This document shows, in pieces, positions 1-9,950 of a DNA stretch of 22,500 nucleotides. Made by a program: the position numbers and the translations under genes. The notes beneath the pieces were generated by a model that was not told the DNA's origin, did no database searches, and saw only the letters and a list, made by a program, of their open reading frames with translations. This DNA is from Botryococcus braunii (taxonomy: Eukaryota > Chlorophyta > Trebouxiophyceae). Numbering within the stretch: the first letter of the stretch is position 1; each line of letters begins with the position of its first letter. The DNA is taken from contig MVGU01001497.1 of assembly GCA_002005505.1 (NCBI GenBank), positions 1-22,500 on the forward strand, read 5' to 3'.

Positions 1-86
1 CATGTTGAAACTTGGTTGCCTGTGCAGAATTTCCACATATCTTGATGTGGTAGTTATGCTTCTTACATTTGTAGTGTGTATGGTGC

Positions 87-88
<2 letters not shown>

Positions 89-141
<53 letters not shown>

Positions 142-150
142 GGGGGGGGG
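89..150. repeat. (GT)25 microsatellite ending in poly-G
   Basis: An uninterrupted GT run occupies 89-138 and passes directly into 12 G at 139-150. It lies downstream of the last visible flippase exon, so it is intronic if that gene continues leftwards. Cysteine/valine-rich open frames across it are products of the repeat, not genes. Such GT runs can adopt Z-DNA. Confidence 0.95.
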
Positions 151-241
151 TGTGTGTTGCTGTGTGCGTGCGCGCTTTTGTGTATGTCTCTGGGGTCTGT
201 ATATGTGTGCGTGTGCTTGAGTGTGAGGGTGTGGGTGTGCT

Positions 242-277
<36 letters not shown>

Positions 278-288
278 TGTGTGTGTGT
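242..288. repeat. (GT)n microsatellite, interrupted once
   Basis: A second GT run, broken by one 'at' step near 271, lies about 100 bases after the first. The intervening sequence is GT-rich and degenerate, as if one longer tract had decayed. The remainder up to 502 shows no exon: I looked for the P-type ATPase phosphorylation motif on the minus strand and did not find it. Confidence 0.9.
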
Positions 289-502
289 CTCTGTGTATTG
301 GGGGTGGGTTGGTGGGTGTGTGGAAGCGACATGTGCGTATCCATGCATGCGCACATAAGTTTGTAAATTAGTACAAGCTTCAGCGCACTGGCTTCAACAG
401 CAACTTCTGCCAGACTCGCGCAAGGAAATGACTTCACGGACAACCTAGCAGAGTTCCGGAGACATTTGCATATCTAGAGCATTACTAGTAAGAGGCACTC
501 AC

Positions 503-1171
503 CTGAATGTACTTGACGATTTCAATAGACACGTACAGAGAGATCGGGATGAGGGTTGAGTACAACGTGACCATCGTCAAAAAATTCAGAGCACCAGAGA
601 GCCCACGCTGGTAGATGTCAAACTGAGCATGAAATATGGGAGCCTCTGTTGTGTCATCCAACATCAGGTACCAAATACGCTGCACAACCCCGGGCAAGGC
701 ATTTGCTGTCTCAAGATTGCGTAGTTGAAAACTGACACCCTTGCATTCAGCCGAGTACTTGACCAGCTGCAATATGTGCTGTCTACGAATCCAAGGCAGG
801 CCAATCTGCCACTTTTGAGCAACACAGGTATGCTAGAGAGCCCCGTGAGTATGTTGTATGTGCAGAAACACTGGCATGATACCAACGAAATTCATTCAAT
901 GACGGGCATGTCATCCAAGTTCAGGTACCTGTGGTGACTGCACCGCCAAGAACCCGAGCCCAGGAGGGCATGGCCACCTCCACGACCCTCTTCTTTTTTA
1001 CATCGATCTGACAGTCTTGCACTTTTGAGTGCGGAAAAAAGCTATCAATGAGGGAAGTCGCCATGCAAGGGTTTCTGCGGCAGAAGCAGGCATACACCCA
1101 TGGGTAATCCCAATGGTAGAACAATATAAAAGTTTTATTTACACTCTCTCTCTCTCTCTCTCTCCTCTCTC

Positions 1172-1204
<33 letters not shown>

Positions 1205-1278
1205 ACACACACACCACACACACCACCACACACACCACACACACACACACACCACGAGGGGAGGAGGGGGAGGGAGAA

Positions 1279-1311
<33 letters not shown>

Positions 1312-1325
1312 GAGAGAGAGACCGC

Positions 1326-1378
<53 letters not shown>

Positions 1379-1391
1379 GGGGGGGGGGGGG

Positions 1392-1462
<71 letters not shown>

Positions 1463-1497
1463 GAGAGGGAGAGAGAGAGGGGGGAGAGAGAGGAGAG

Positions 1498-1573
<76 letters not shown>

Positions 1574-4500
1574 ACGCTCGCTGTGCTGTCTTGATGCCCT
1601 GGTTGGGCCACAAGCAGCAGACCTCTACAGACCTCTGAAGTTTAACCGCAGACGACTGATGTTCCTCCAGAATAATGGGATCTGCCCATCCCAAATCCCG
1701 CACCTCTAAAGCCGGGACTTACCTTATCGATCCATACAGCGGAACCAATGGCGTCCACAAGGCACATGGAGGCAAGCAGGCCGAACATGAAGACGATGAG
1801 CAAGTCCAACTGCTGCTCCAGCGTGCTGCGCTTGCTGGGGGCAGCCGTGGAGTTCATCATGACCTTGCTCTGGTGTCCTGTGAAAACCACCAGGCCACAC
1901 ACCCATGCCGTGTTCCGCAGAACGCATCCCCGCAGCAGAAGCTGCACAGCCGCCGCAGTGACATGCCGATGTCAGTATCCAATCGGAAAGCCTCTCCCAA
2001 CCCCCTTGATAAGCTTCGTACAGCCTCCCACATCTGCAGAGTGTGTCAGCGGGCATGTATCTCTGGGAAATTGAAGTGTTGACGTTTTTGTACAAGAACG
2101 TACTTGTAGCTCCTTCTTCCCCTCCCTTACCCATGGCCAAGGGAGATAAGGCGAAGGACGGAGAGGAGGGAGTGGGAAGGGGGACAGGGGAGGAAAAGGG
2201 GGTATTCGGTGTTCAATATCGGCATCTGTCCCACCTTGGAGGGCAACTGTGTGTCATGATTCTCTACCGTTTGCTCTGCTGTTGTATCGCAGGTAGGGCA
2301 CCAATGTCCCCGGTACCCCTCACTTGTTTCCAGATCAAGGTGTACTAGTAACAGCCTTGAGCTGTGTGTCCTGGCTTCGTTCACTTGTGTCAATGTGCCT
2401 TTGTTGTGTCATGCAAATGCTCTCTGCATGTGTCTCGGAGTCTCCGCCGTTCTGAAGATCTCTGCTCTTCAATTTCTTTAGCAAAGTAGCCTTTTCAATG
2501 TATTTCAAGACTTGTTTGCGAGTCTTTACGAGAGAGCAATCTTCTTCCTCCTAGGTTCGTGCTGCTTAACGGCTGCCCCATCAGTCTTTGCCGTAGCCCC
2601 CTCTCTGTATGGCTTCCCCCTGTCGTGTTCATCCATGCCTACCATGAGGTTACCCGGATGATCCAGGTAGCTTTCTACTTCTGAGGGTGAACCGCATTGT
2701 CCGTAAGACTGTGAGTATGGAAATTCGTTGGGAAACACAAGACTCCGAAGCCAAGTGCTGTCTTGATGGCCTGCACACTCCTCTGCGCTGATAAAAGGCA
2801 TTCCAGTCCAAAAGGGTGAGGGAGGCCCTAGCGATGTGTAAACCCAAGGGGGAGCAAGCAATTATTGCTATGTCAATGGCCAATCCTAATTTTGGCCGGC
2901 GTTCCAAGTGCCGTGAAATTCATTTGGATTGAATAATAGATCTGGAGATATCGTCATTCCTGTACAGCAGTTTACCGTTGGAAAAATTCCATGTAGGAAT
3001 TCGAATCAGACCTGGTTGGGTGAAAGCGACAATGTCTTCTTTCCGTCAATTAGGTTGCCAGTGAACGTGTACAGCGAGCTGTTTGGCTGTTCACAATTGA
3101 CTTGCAGTCTTTTCTTTGCCAATTGAGCCTGCACGACCCTGCCTCGTGTCAGCCGGGCCACCGCACATACTTGGAAACCAGGACACACACCACAAAAATT
3201 TTCCATTTACTTCTCATTAGAAACAATGTATGTGCGCCGGGTCGAGGGCCAACATGTGCCTTAAATCAGCTGCCAGATTTCTCAGCAACAACACCTCATA
3301 GGCTCCTAAAAAGTGAATGGAGTAGTAGAAGCAAAAGATAAGGAGGTATCTCCAAGAAGGCTTGTGGCCGAGATATATAACAATGTCGTCAAGGGCAACA
3401 CTTCCATCTGGGGTCTGGTGTCAATTCTTATCTCAGATGATTTCTCATCCGAATCTCCCTTTCTCTTTTGGTCGAGGCGCACCCAGTCCTTCACATGCTG
3501 AAGCACGCAAGGTGAGAGGCAAAGACGTGAAGGATCCCTCGATAAAGCAATGGTATAGAGTTTGTCACCTCCTCTTGCAAGTACCACGTTTCCTTCAAAG
3601 CCTTTTTGATCTTCAGATTTGTCTCCCCATCCAGGTTCATTGTCTCTATGTAGCAAACACCTTCAGCATTCTTACTGCTGAGCAAGATGAGGTCTGCCGG
3701 AAAGTGTTCTCTGTCGTGTATCTGCGTCACACAAGGACATTTTACAAGCTTTCAGGATTGATGCGTCTTTCCTGTCATTCCCACATCCGTGCTCACCCAT
3801 AGTTAGCTCCACACATACGAGCCTATTCCAGAAAGTTAGTCCATGACCTGAGGTAATCGACCCTTCCAAAGCTACAAGCCCCTCATGCAAAGGACCTACA
3901 GACCCTGCCTCTGAGGGCAGACTCAAGTCAGCCCTGAGGTAGAGTATTGATGCAGCAAGGGCTTTGTTCCTTTCGGAGGCTTGATGACAGACATACAGAT
4001 TTTCGCCGTCTGCATACCCGCACGATGTCTCCAACTTGTAAATCTCGCCATGCGAGGTTCGTGAAGCCCCAGTCCCTCAAAACCTCCACCAAACCACTGT
4101 TCATCTGCAGCCCAAACCACCCAAGTTATGTGACCCAGGTCAGTATCCCCTTCTGCGGCAGTCAAGGGGGTGGGTGAGACATTGAATTGGATCCCGTCAT
4201 TAGAGTCGCACATCAAGCCCAAACCAGTGCACTTTTGTGCTTTTGACTAGTCATGTAAAAGATCCCTTGGAAAACAGAAGACATCCCCTTCGCAAATGTG
4301 ACACGACCACAGCTTTCACAAAAGGAATATGAACCTGGGAGATGCCAGCATCTCAATATTTTCCATGTAGCTCCATCGAGCTGGCATCACCTGCCCTTGC
4401 TCATGTATGCACGGCCTCGACCTCCTGAACTCTACCCCCTGCCCTCCTCCTCCCTCTTTCGCAGCCCTAGCAATCCCATGCGTCTCCCCTTCTCTCCTTA

Positions 4501-5580
4501 AATTACTCCCCAGTGGTAAGTCAAGTATATAGCAGCTTGGATGTCATGCTCAGCCAGGGAAGAGGGGCGGCTGCAGGCAGATAATACTCTAACAGTTTGG
4601 CTGCCTGACCGCGTTGTGGACTAAAGTTGTTTTGCGCAGGCGCAATGCGCTCCGTACCTCAGCATCCTTCCGCCTGCGTTTGTTGTCCTCAAATGCCTCT
4701 TTGATCAAAGAAACAGACAAGACGAAGATGAGCGGCACGACGTTCGTGATTGGATTGACCGGACTGCACAAGATACCCAATGTGTTTCAGTCCAGAATTT
4801 CAGGAAGGAGAAAGGTGCTATTGCTGAGTCAGAATCACTTCATACATCCATGACGGCCGCCACTATGCATAGGTCATTGCCAAAAACTGTACATCCTTGA
4901 AGTGCACAGTGCATCCATAATCTAAATCCTAAAAATGCACATGCTCTGCATTGTTGAAAAGCATGATGTCCTGCATCCATGATTTGCATGATTCTGTGCA
5001 TCCCAAAATGCGAGATGCTATGCATCGTTACAACGCATGATGCTGTGCATTTTAACAATGCACGATCTTCGATCATTACATGGCACAATGCCGTGCATTC
5101 TAGAAGATCTTGCATTGCTTCCCCTTGCAGTAGTCTCAAGCAGTAAATGTGATGTACCTGACAGGGCTCAAAGAGATACCCGCAATGAGGAGAAAATAGA
5201 AATTTGCTACTCTGCGGAACTGCTCATAGAGCCCCTGTGACAGAGTCATCCTAATGTCAATGTGCTTATGGTTCCCATGGCCTTGAAACCCTATAAAGCG
5301 AGCTTAATGGTACCAACTGGTCTCTGGGTGTCACCTTAGGCAGAAAACTCCACCAAGTGTATTTTGTTGTTCTAACAGAATTTCCCTACAAGCCAAAACT
5401 GATTGTCAATTTGGCTTGAAAACTTGGTAATCCATTCAACGCCGTCAAAATACTCAAGGGAAAACCCATTGCCAGTGCAAGCCACTGGAAAAAACCAACC
5501 TTGTACTTGAAAGTTGCGTTTTGGACCGGATCATTGCTGTAAACTGCACGGGTCTCTGGTACAGTTTGACTTGACAACAT
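503..5580 (-). CDS. P4-type ATPase (phospholipid flippase), N-terminal part, nine exons
   Basis: P4-ATPases move phospholipids from the outer to the cytosolic leaflet of Golgi, endosomal and plasma membranes. Exons in transcript order (minus strand): 5580-5500, 5385-5335, 5234-5158, 4763-4658, 4104-4018, 3721-3569, 3128-3012, 1941-1723, 679-503. All introns are GT-AG and all phases agree, giving 356 residues. Visible motifs in order: [12 protein letters not shown] (about 33-44); [14 protein letters not shown] followed by membrane helix 1 (46-70); [20 protein letters not shown] (helix 2); [18 protein letters not shown]; the actuator-domain DGET at 165-168; [26 protein letters not shown]; helix 3 (about 268-294); and helix 4 with the P4-typical IPISL at 341-345. 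The family is usually 1,100-1,300 residues, so the DKTGT phosphorylation site and everything after it lie beyond the left edge. The ATG at 5580 is the likely start because it leaves a short N-terminus before the conserved block. An upstream in-frame ATG at 5661 is possible. The family call is firm; the subfamily is not resolved. Confidence 0.93.
1144..1572. repeat. Composite polypurine/polypyrimidine tract in flippase intron
   Basis: Within the intron between exons 679-503 and 1941-1723 lie (CT)n at 1144-1172, about 32 C at 1173-1204, a degenerate CA/ACC stretch to 1252, 30 G at 1281-1310, (GA)n, 24 G at 1369-1392, then (GA)n with small GGA interruptions to 1572. The strand switches from pyrimidine-rich to purine-rich in the middle, so the transcript could fold CT against GA and C against G. 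Serine/leucine- or arginine/glutamate-rich open frames here are repeat artefacts. Confidence 0.93.
4890..5105. repeat. Degenerate ~25-base tandem array rich in TGCAT
   Basis: Inside the flippase intron between exons 5234-5158 and 4763-4658, about eight diverged units recur, each with one or two TGCA cores in forms such as 'aaaatgcacatgctctgcat', 'gcatgatgtcctgcatcc' and 'gcatgatgctgtgcat'. Spacing is roughly 23-27 bases. The array is old and eroded. Open frames over it look repetitive and are not taken as coding. Confidence 0.7.
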
Positions 5581-6849
5581 TTTTGATTTGCACCAAGCTA
5601 CAGTGTGGCCTAAACGATAGGGCCACAAAGCGTTCCCCGGATGTTCAAAGAGGAGGGGCAACTAAGCTAATGCATTGATTGCATAGTTGGGCCTCTTGGA
5701 GGCCCAAGTTCCTAAGTACCAATATACAATGACGTGCTGCATGATGCAAGCATCCTGGAAGCTATTATGTAAGTCGTCAAAAGGGTACAAGGTTGTGCTT
5801 AATGCAAAAGGAAACAGATGAGAAATAACCAAGCTACATCAAAGTTGAAACTGTATGCGGTAAGTATCTAGAGGCCCCAGCCGATGAACAAAATGTTCTT
5901 CTCCCGATATTGTTACGGGTCGATGGCGCAGCTATCCAACGTATACCTTTAACTGCCCGATAACCCCACAACAGTCTACGATGGGAAATGTATTGCTAAA
6001 AATTCTGCAATGAAATCATTTTCGCCCAGCATGTCGCCAGGTTCGCAAGTCGGCTAGCCGTTCTGTCTTCGTTCAACACATGCACGTGCGACGTACTGTA
6101 TTCTGCAGTACAGTCGGTGCAAATCGATGGTACAACCGGCGCTCTAGAAAAAGGAAGATGGGGGCGAGAGCCCTAAACAGTTTGGGCTAAACTCCCACCC
6201 CACTTCCCCCAGCAGTAACCGGCGCTCTATGTCGCACAGCCATGAGTTCTCCGGGTCAATGTCATTGACTCAATGACCCGGTCATGCACACTTTCTACTT
6301 TTTCTAGTTCTTGCATTTCCGCTGGAACTTCGAGGCCTCATGACCATGGATCCAAATAATGGCTTCTAGAACGCCCAGATCTGCGATCATTGGTGCTTCA
6401 CGAACGAGTGCTTGGGGTCAGTGAATTATAGTTTCTAAATCATGAGATGTAGACCAGTTGGGGCCTAGGTCTATGGGACAGAAGCAGTATCCATATGGGG
6501 TGCTGCCATACGGGCTATGGGGCATGGGACTCCGGCAGTCCCCTTGAAACTTACTAGGCGGGGATCACCACATGCGACGTCAGATCAGCGACGTCACCAA
6601 AGAGGGGATGATCCCGCCTAGCGGCAAAGCAGTATATTAATATTGTATATTGTATATTGTATATTAATAAATATTATATTGTATAGCTAGTCAGTATGGC
6701 ATTTTATTCTACTATAAGCAAACAATCAATAAACATGAGAAATTAGGCAGGGATGGTATTCCGGGGAGCTCACGTGAAGCCTGCCCCGGTGGATCGGGCT
6801 GAGATGATCCGTACAAGCACCAAAATCAGAAAACGGGAAACCTTTGGCT
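5581..6849. other. Non-coding interval upstream of the flippase
   Basis: I see no convincing exon on either strand. Contents: an inverted repeat at 6251-6281 (ccgggtca/tgacccgg); a second at 6554-6621; and an AT-rich run near 6634-6690 with repeated 'tattgtat'. The interval would contain the flippase promoter on the minus strand, but no clear TATA element or start signal stands out. Confidence 0.6.
6554..6621. repeat. Short inverted repeat enclosing two CRE-like sites
   Basis: Left arm 'ctaggcggggatca' (6554-6567) pairs with right arm 'tgatcccgcctag' (6609-6621) with one bulged G. Between them 'gcgacgtca' occurs twice (6574-6582 and 6588-6596), each holding a GACGTC core. It could be a protein-binding element or a tiny mobile-element relic; no flanking target duplication is obvious. 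Confidence 0.6.
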
Positions 6850-6904
6850 ATGCTGTCTGTCCCGGTCCCAACGGGATTAAGGAACAGACAGCATCCCTAA
6901 ATTC
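6850..6904. repeat. Inverted repeat with 11-base perfect arms
   Basis: The arms 'atgctgtctgt' (6850-6860) and 'acagacagcat' (6894-6904) are exact reverse complements with a 33-base loop that itself contains a cccg...cggg pairing. An 89-codon open frame overlaps (6753-7022), but I recognise nothing in it and do not call it a gene. Between here and 7270 I see no other feature. Confidence 0.6.
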
Positions 6905-7272
6905 TTATTCACTATCACATGGGTATCTATATTCCTTGGCCATCGACATCAATCAAAAACTGTACGTCGCAAGAATGTGTACACGGGTATATATCCATTG
7001 CATGAATCATTTGATATTTTGAATGGCAATGTAGGGATATATCCCATTTCTGAAATCAGTGCCGCGCAGATGCAATGTATCAGCACGAGTCCAACAATCC
7101 ACGAAGGGTAGATCAATGAGGGCTTGCCTGCATACCTGCCAGCCTGGCTGCCTGCTGTCTCTTCCCTATTGTCTCCTTGATTTCATGTTCATTTCTTCCT
7201 TCCTATATGCTACTCATGTGTGCCTCCCCCCACCCCCCCTTCTTTCCCCCTCCCTTTTCCCCCCTCCCCCCC

Positions 7273-7455
<183 letters not shown>

Positions 7456-7975
7456 TTTTCGTTCTCACCTTCTTCTTCCCTCCCCCCTCTTCCTCCCTCC
7501 ACCTCTATTTTTGTGTGTCTGTTGTGTAAACTGATGAGCCGTTAGGTACGTACAGTTACGTACAAGTAGGTACATACAACGGGGGGGCTCATTGTGTTTA
7601 CATTGCTGGTTTTAGACACATCACATGACTTGAACTTCATGGATGATGAAAGTACAAGCGCATGCGGGCGTTTCAAGGGTAGTAAGAAAAGAACAGAAAG
7701 TGACGTTCACGTAAATATCTCCATGTCAGTACAAGTCTTGGTTCGTGGCATAGCCACAAGTGTTAGACTCTATCGAGAGTGTACGCGCGGGTCAGGTTGA
7801 CAGGTCAGTCATGTAAGTATGTGTGTTGGCGCTTAGTAAGAAGACGGGTCTGTCTCATATGCACTTTATGTGCCTATGAAGTACAGTATGTGGCAACTCG
7901 TGAGCAGTGTACCGTTACCGGCAGTTACGATCGAGTTGCATAGGAAGCAAGATCGTGAGAGAGCTCGGCAGACGG

Positions 7976-8630
7976 TGGATGTGCAAGTAATCCATGGTGT
8001 GGTCTCCGAGCCTTTTATGAATGACCTTTTGTTCTTTAATGCGTTTATGAGACTTGCCGCAAAGAAAAAGAACACTGGGTGAGTCCACGATCTATTCAAG
8101 TAACGGCTGTCGTTCGATCCTGCGATGGCTGGGTTTAGGAGATCATGTTGGTATTTGATATGGTGTATCTAGTGAAAACGAATTCATCTAGATGACAGAT
8201 CTGTGGAACAGGGGAAGGGCTTGTGCGTAAACTGTGGTAATACAGTTGTTTGCTACTGTTGCATGAAGGAGCTGCACGGGAGAGTAGCGGTACGTACAGT
8301 CTTGCCCGATGCATTCATTTTGGTCACGCATTTTGTTAATGTTATGAATGGATATTGACTAGTACGAATAACGCAGGGGCTTTGTGGTGTGAATGCTTAA
8401 AACACCTGGAGAAGTGCTGTGAGGCTAAGGGTGCCAGTGGTCACAGCAAGGTATGTTAATAGCAAAGTTTATTCGTACAGTCAAGTTGCTTGGGTGTGAC
8501 ATTGATTGATAATGATTGAGAACAGTTGACAACTCTCCGTAACGGATCCAGCACGGTGTGCAGGAGAGATATTGCGGTCAGAGCGTTACTGGTACTAGTT
8601 CTTGGTTAAAGTAAGGAATGTCGTGCGAAG
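7976..8630 (+). other. Intron-bearing cysteine-rich transcription unit (copy 1)
   Basis: Comparison with the copy at 8662-8980 defines four exon blocks: to 8078, 8212-8289, 8377-8450 and from 8564. The introns are 8079-8211 (gtgagt...acag), 8290-8376 (gtacgt...gcag) and 8451-8563 (gtatgt...gcag). In one frame exon 2 reads LCVNCGNTVVCYCCMKELHG and exons 3-4 read ALWCECLKHLEKCC then ERYCGQS, ending in a stop just after 8600. That pattern suggests a zinc-binding domain and loosely recalls the cysteine-rich tail of piggyBac-like transposases, but I cannot assign a family. Joining exons 2 and 3 in that frame needs a donor four bases further on (8294) than the one copy 2 implies. Another frame, from the ATG at 7870 through exon 1, stops early in exon 2. 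The exon structure is well supported; the coding potential is uncertain. Confidence 0.6.
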
Positions 8631-8661
8631 AGGTGATCATTTCCATTAATGTAACAGCTGT

Positions 8662-8980
8662 TGGATGTGCAAGTAACCATGGTGGTGTCTCCGAGCCTTC
8701 TATGAATGACATTTTGTTCTTTAATTCGTTTATGAGACTTGCCGCAAAGAAAAATGACACTGGGGGAAGGGCTTGTGCGTAAACTGTGGTAATACAGTTG
8801 TTTGCTACTAATGCATGAAGGAAGTGCACAGAGAGTAGCGGTGCTTTGTGGTGTGAATGCTTAAAACACCTGGAGAAGTGCTGTGAGGCTAAGGGTGCCA
8901 GCAATCCTAGCAAGGAGAGCTATTGCGGCCAGAGCGTTACTGGTCATATTTCTTGGTTAACGTAAGGAGTGTTGTGCGAA
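8662..8980 (+). pseudogene. Intron-less copy of the 7976-8630 unit
   Basis: This stretch matches the four exon blocks of copy 1 end to end and lacks all three introns exactly at their GT-AG borders. Joins are near 8762 (actgg/gggaag), 8840 (gtagcg/gtgctttg, one substitution from the predicted join) and 8915 (agcaag/gagagc). Relative to copy 1 it has scattered substitutions, single-base deletions and new stops (for example TGA replacing GAA near 8756, and TAA replacing TGT near 8809), so the cysteine-rich frame is broken. No poly-A tract follows 8980 and no target duplication is obvious. It fits either a cDNA-derived copy or a tandem duplicate that lost its introns. Confidence 0.75.
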
Positions 8981-9146
8981 CAGGATACGTCATTGCATGC
9001 ACACGGACGAGCACACGGATAGGTCCTCCATCTTCTACAGTGTCTCTGTCTTGATATCTGTCTCTCAATGTCTTAAAAGAGAGTTTTTTTATTAGTCTCT
9101 CATTCTCCGGCCTCGTTGGTTGCCTTTGTTCGGCATGACCCCTTCG

Positions 9147-9190
9147 ATATTTCCCTCCGGCTCTTTGGCCAAAGAGCCGGAGGGAAATAT
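9147..9190. repeat. 44-base perfect palindrome without spacer
   Basis: The 22-base left arm, beginning 'atatttccctccggctcttt' and ending 'gg', is followed at once by its exact reverse complement, centred between 9168 and 9169. Symmetry stops immediately outside. The flanking sequence is not recognisably coding. A palindrome this long can extrude as a cruciform and is usually unstable. Confidence 0.95.
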
Positions 9191-9218
9191 GTATCATGGG
9201 GGTTTCACTAATTTCGAT

Positions 9219-9293
9219 CTGACCAGAACCCCGGGGGACAGTTTTAAAATGATGCATATTTCATTTTGTGTGAGCTCATGGGGTTCTGGTCAG
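9219..9293. repeat. Inverted repeat with 14-base perfect arms
   Basis: The arms 'ctgaccagaacccc' (9219-9232) and 'ggggttctggtcag' (9280-9293) are exact reverse complements separated by 47 bases, starting 29 bases after the 44-base palindrome. Together they suggest a structured non-coding element from 9147 to 9293. Confidence 0.75.
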
Positions 9294-9400
9294 CTGTTTC
9301 CGGCTTTCATCAACCGCCCATGTGTGTTTCCTCATGTCCTTTCGTCGGTTTCCAGAAAACCGGGATCCCTTATTGTTTGTGGTTCGCCTCTTTTAGAATG

Positions 9401-9907
9401 AAGAGTGGAGCCTATCCTAACAGCAGTTCATGTCTTTTGTACAAGTTCTTCTCTCCTGCCCCTTCATTCACTAAACACAGAAGGTGAGGCATGTCCCAAA
9501 CTGAAATCACGTATCCTACATCATTGTAACGCCGAAATCAGGGGCCATGAACGCACCCTGCCCCTCCGTATCCTCTTCCTTTCAATATCGATCTCAGTTG
9601 AGCATGTACATGTGTTATCTCATGTAATGTATGTACGTCCTTAGACCCTGGCTTCCGTGTAACAGAATGTAGGATACATGGCGGTGACTTGGCCATTTTT
9701 TCTTTTTCATTTTCAGTATCCAGATATTAGTATGGTTATCTGTGTCATAATATTCTTTCAACTAGGTTCTCATATACGGTTGGTTTGTTCGTTAACATCT
9801 CATCATGCACTTTGGGCTGGGTTGATGTAATTCTTTCTTCTTCATGGTTTGCGATTTAATCAATAAATCGGGATTTATGATGTGCGGTTAGGATAGGCTT
9901 TACTCTT
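9401..9907. mobile_element. Possible non-autonomous element with ~21-base terminal inverted repeats
   Basis: The left end reads 'aagagtggagcctatcctaa' and the right end, reverse-complemented, reads 'aagagtaaagcctatcctaa', with about two mismatches over 21 bases. The interior has no transposase-like frame and contains a further inverted pair, 'gtatcctacat' near 9511 and 'atgtaggatac' near 9667. A third copy of the arm lies just outside the right end at 9915-9935. No clear target-site duplication is seen, so the mobile-element call is tentative. Confidence 0.35.
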
Positions 9908-9950
9908 AATATTGAAGAGTGAAGCCTATCCTAACCGCACACCATAAATC
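9872..9950. repeat. Hairpin with 36-base arms and 7-base loop
   Basis: The arm at 9872-9907 pairs with 9915-9950 with only two mismatches around the loop 'aatattg'. Its core 'gttaggataggctt' matches the inverted copy at 9401-9421, so the hairpin looks like two abutting ends of one repeat family. From 9951 to 10520 I see no further feature apart from a repeat of 'aggatacatgg' (near 9672 and 9991). Confidence 0.9.

Noticed and set aside
63..443. Long histidine/threonine- and cysteine/valine-rich open frames
   Set aside because: They are translations of (GT)n/(CA)n repeats; no splice or start context supports them.
921..1709. Serine/leucine- and arginine/glutamate-rich open frames of over 200 codons
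   Set aside because: They arise from (CT)n/(GA)n and poly-C/G; the region is a flippase intron.
1724..2140. 138-codon minus-strand frame
   Set aside because: It is a shifted frame over the 1941-1723 flippase exon.
3306..3656. 116-codon minus-strand frame overlapping a flippase exon
   Set aside because: It reads the 3721-3569 exon out of frame; the true frame there carries the DGET motif.
6753..7022. Plus-strand 89-codon frame
   Set aside because: No family resemblance, and it contains an inverted repeat; length is compatible with chance.
8578..8913. Minus-strand 111-codon frame over the intron-less copy
   Set aside because: The intron borders show the transcribed strand is plus; the frame is an antisense shadow shared by both copies.
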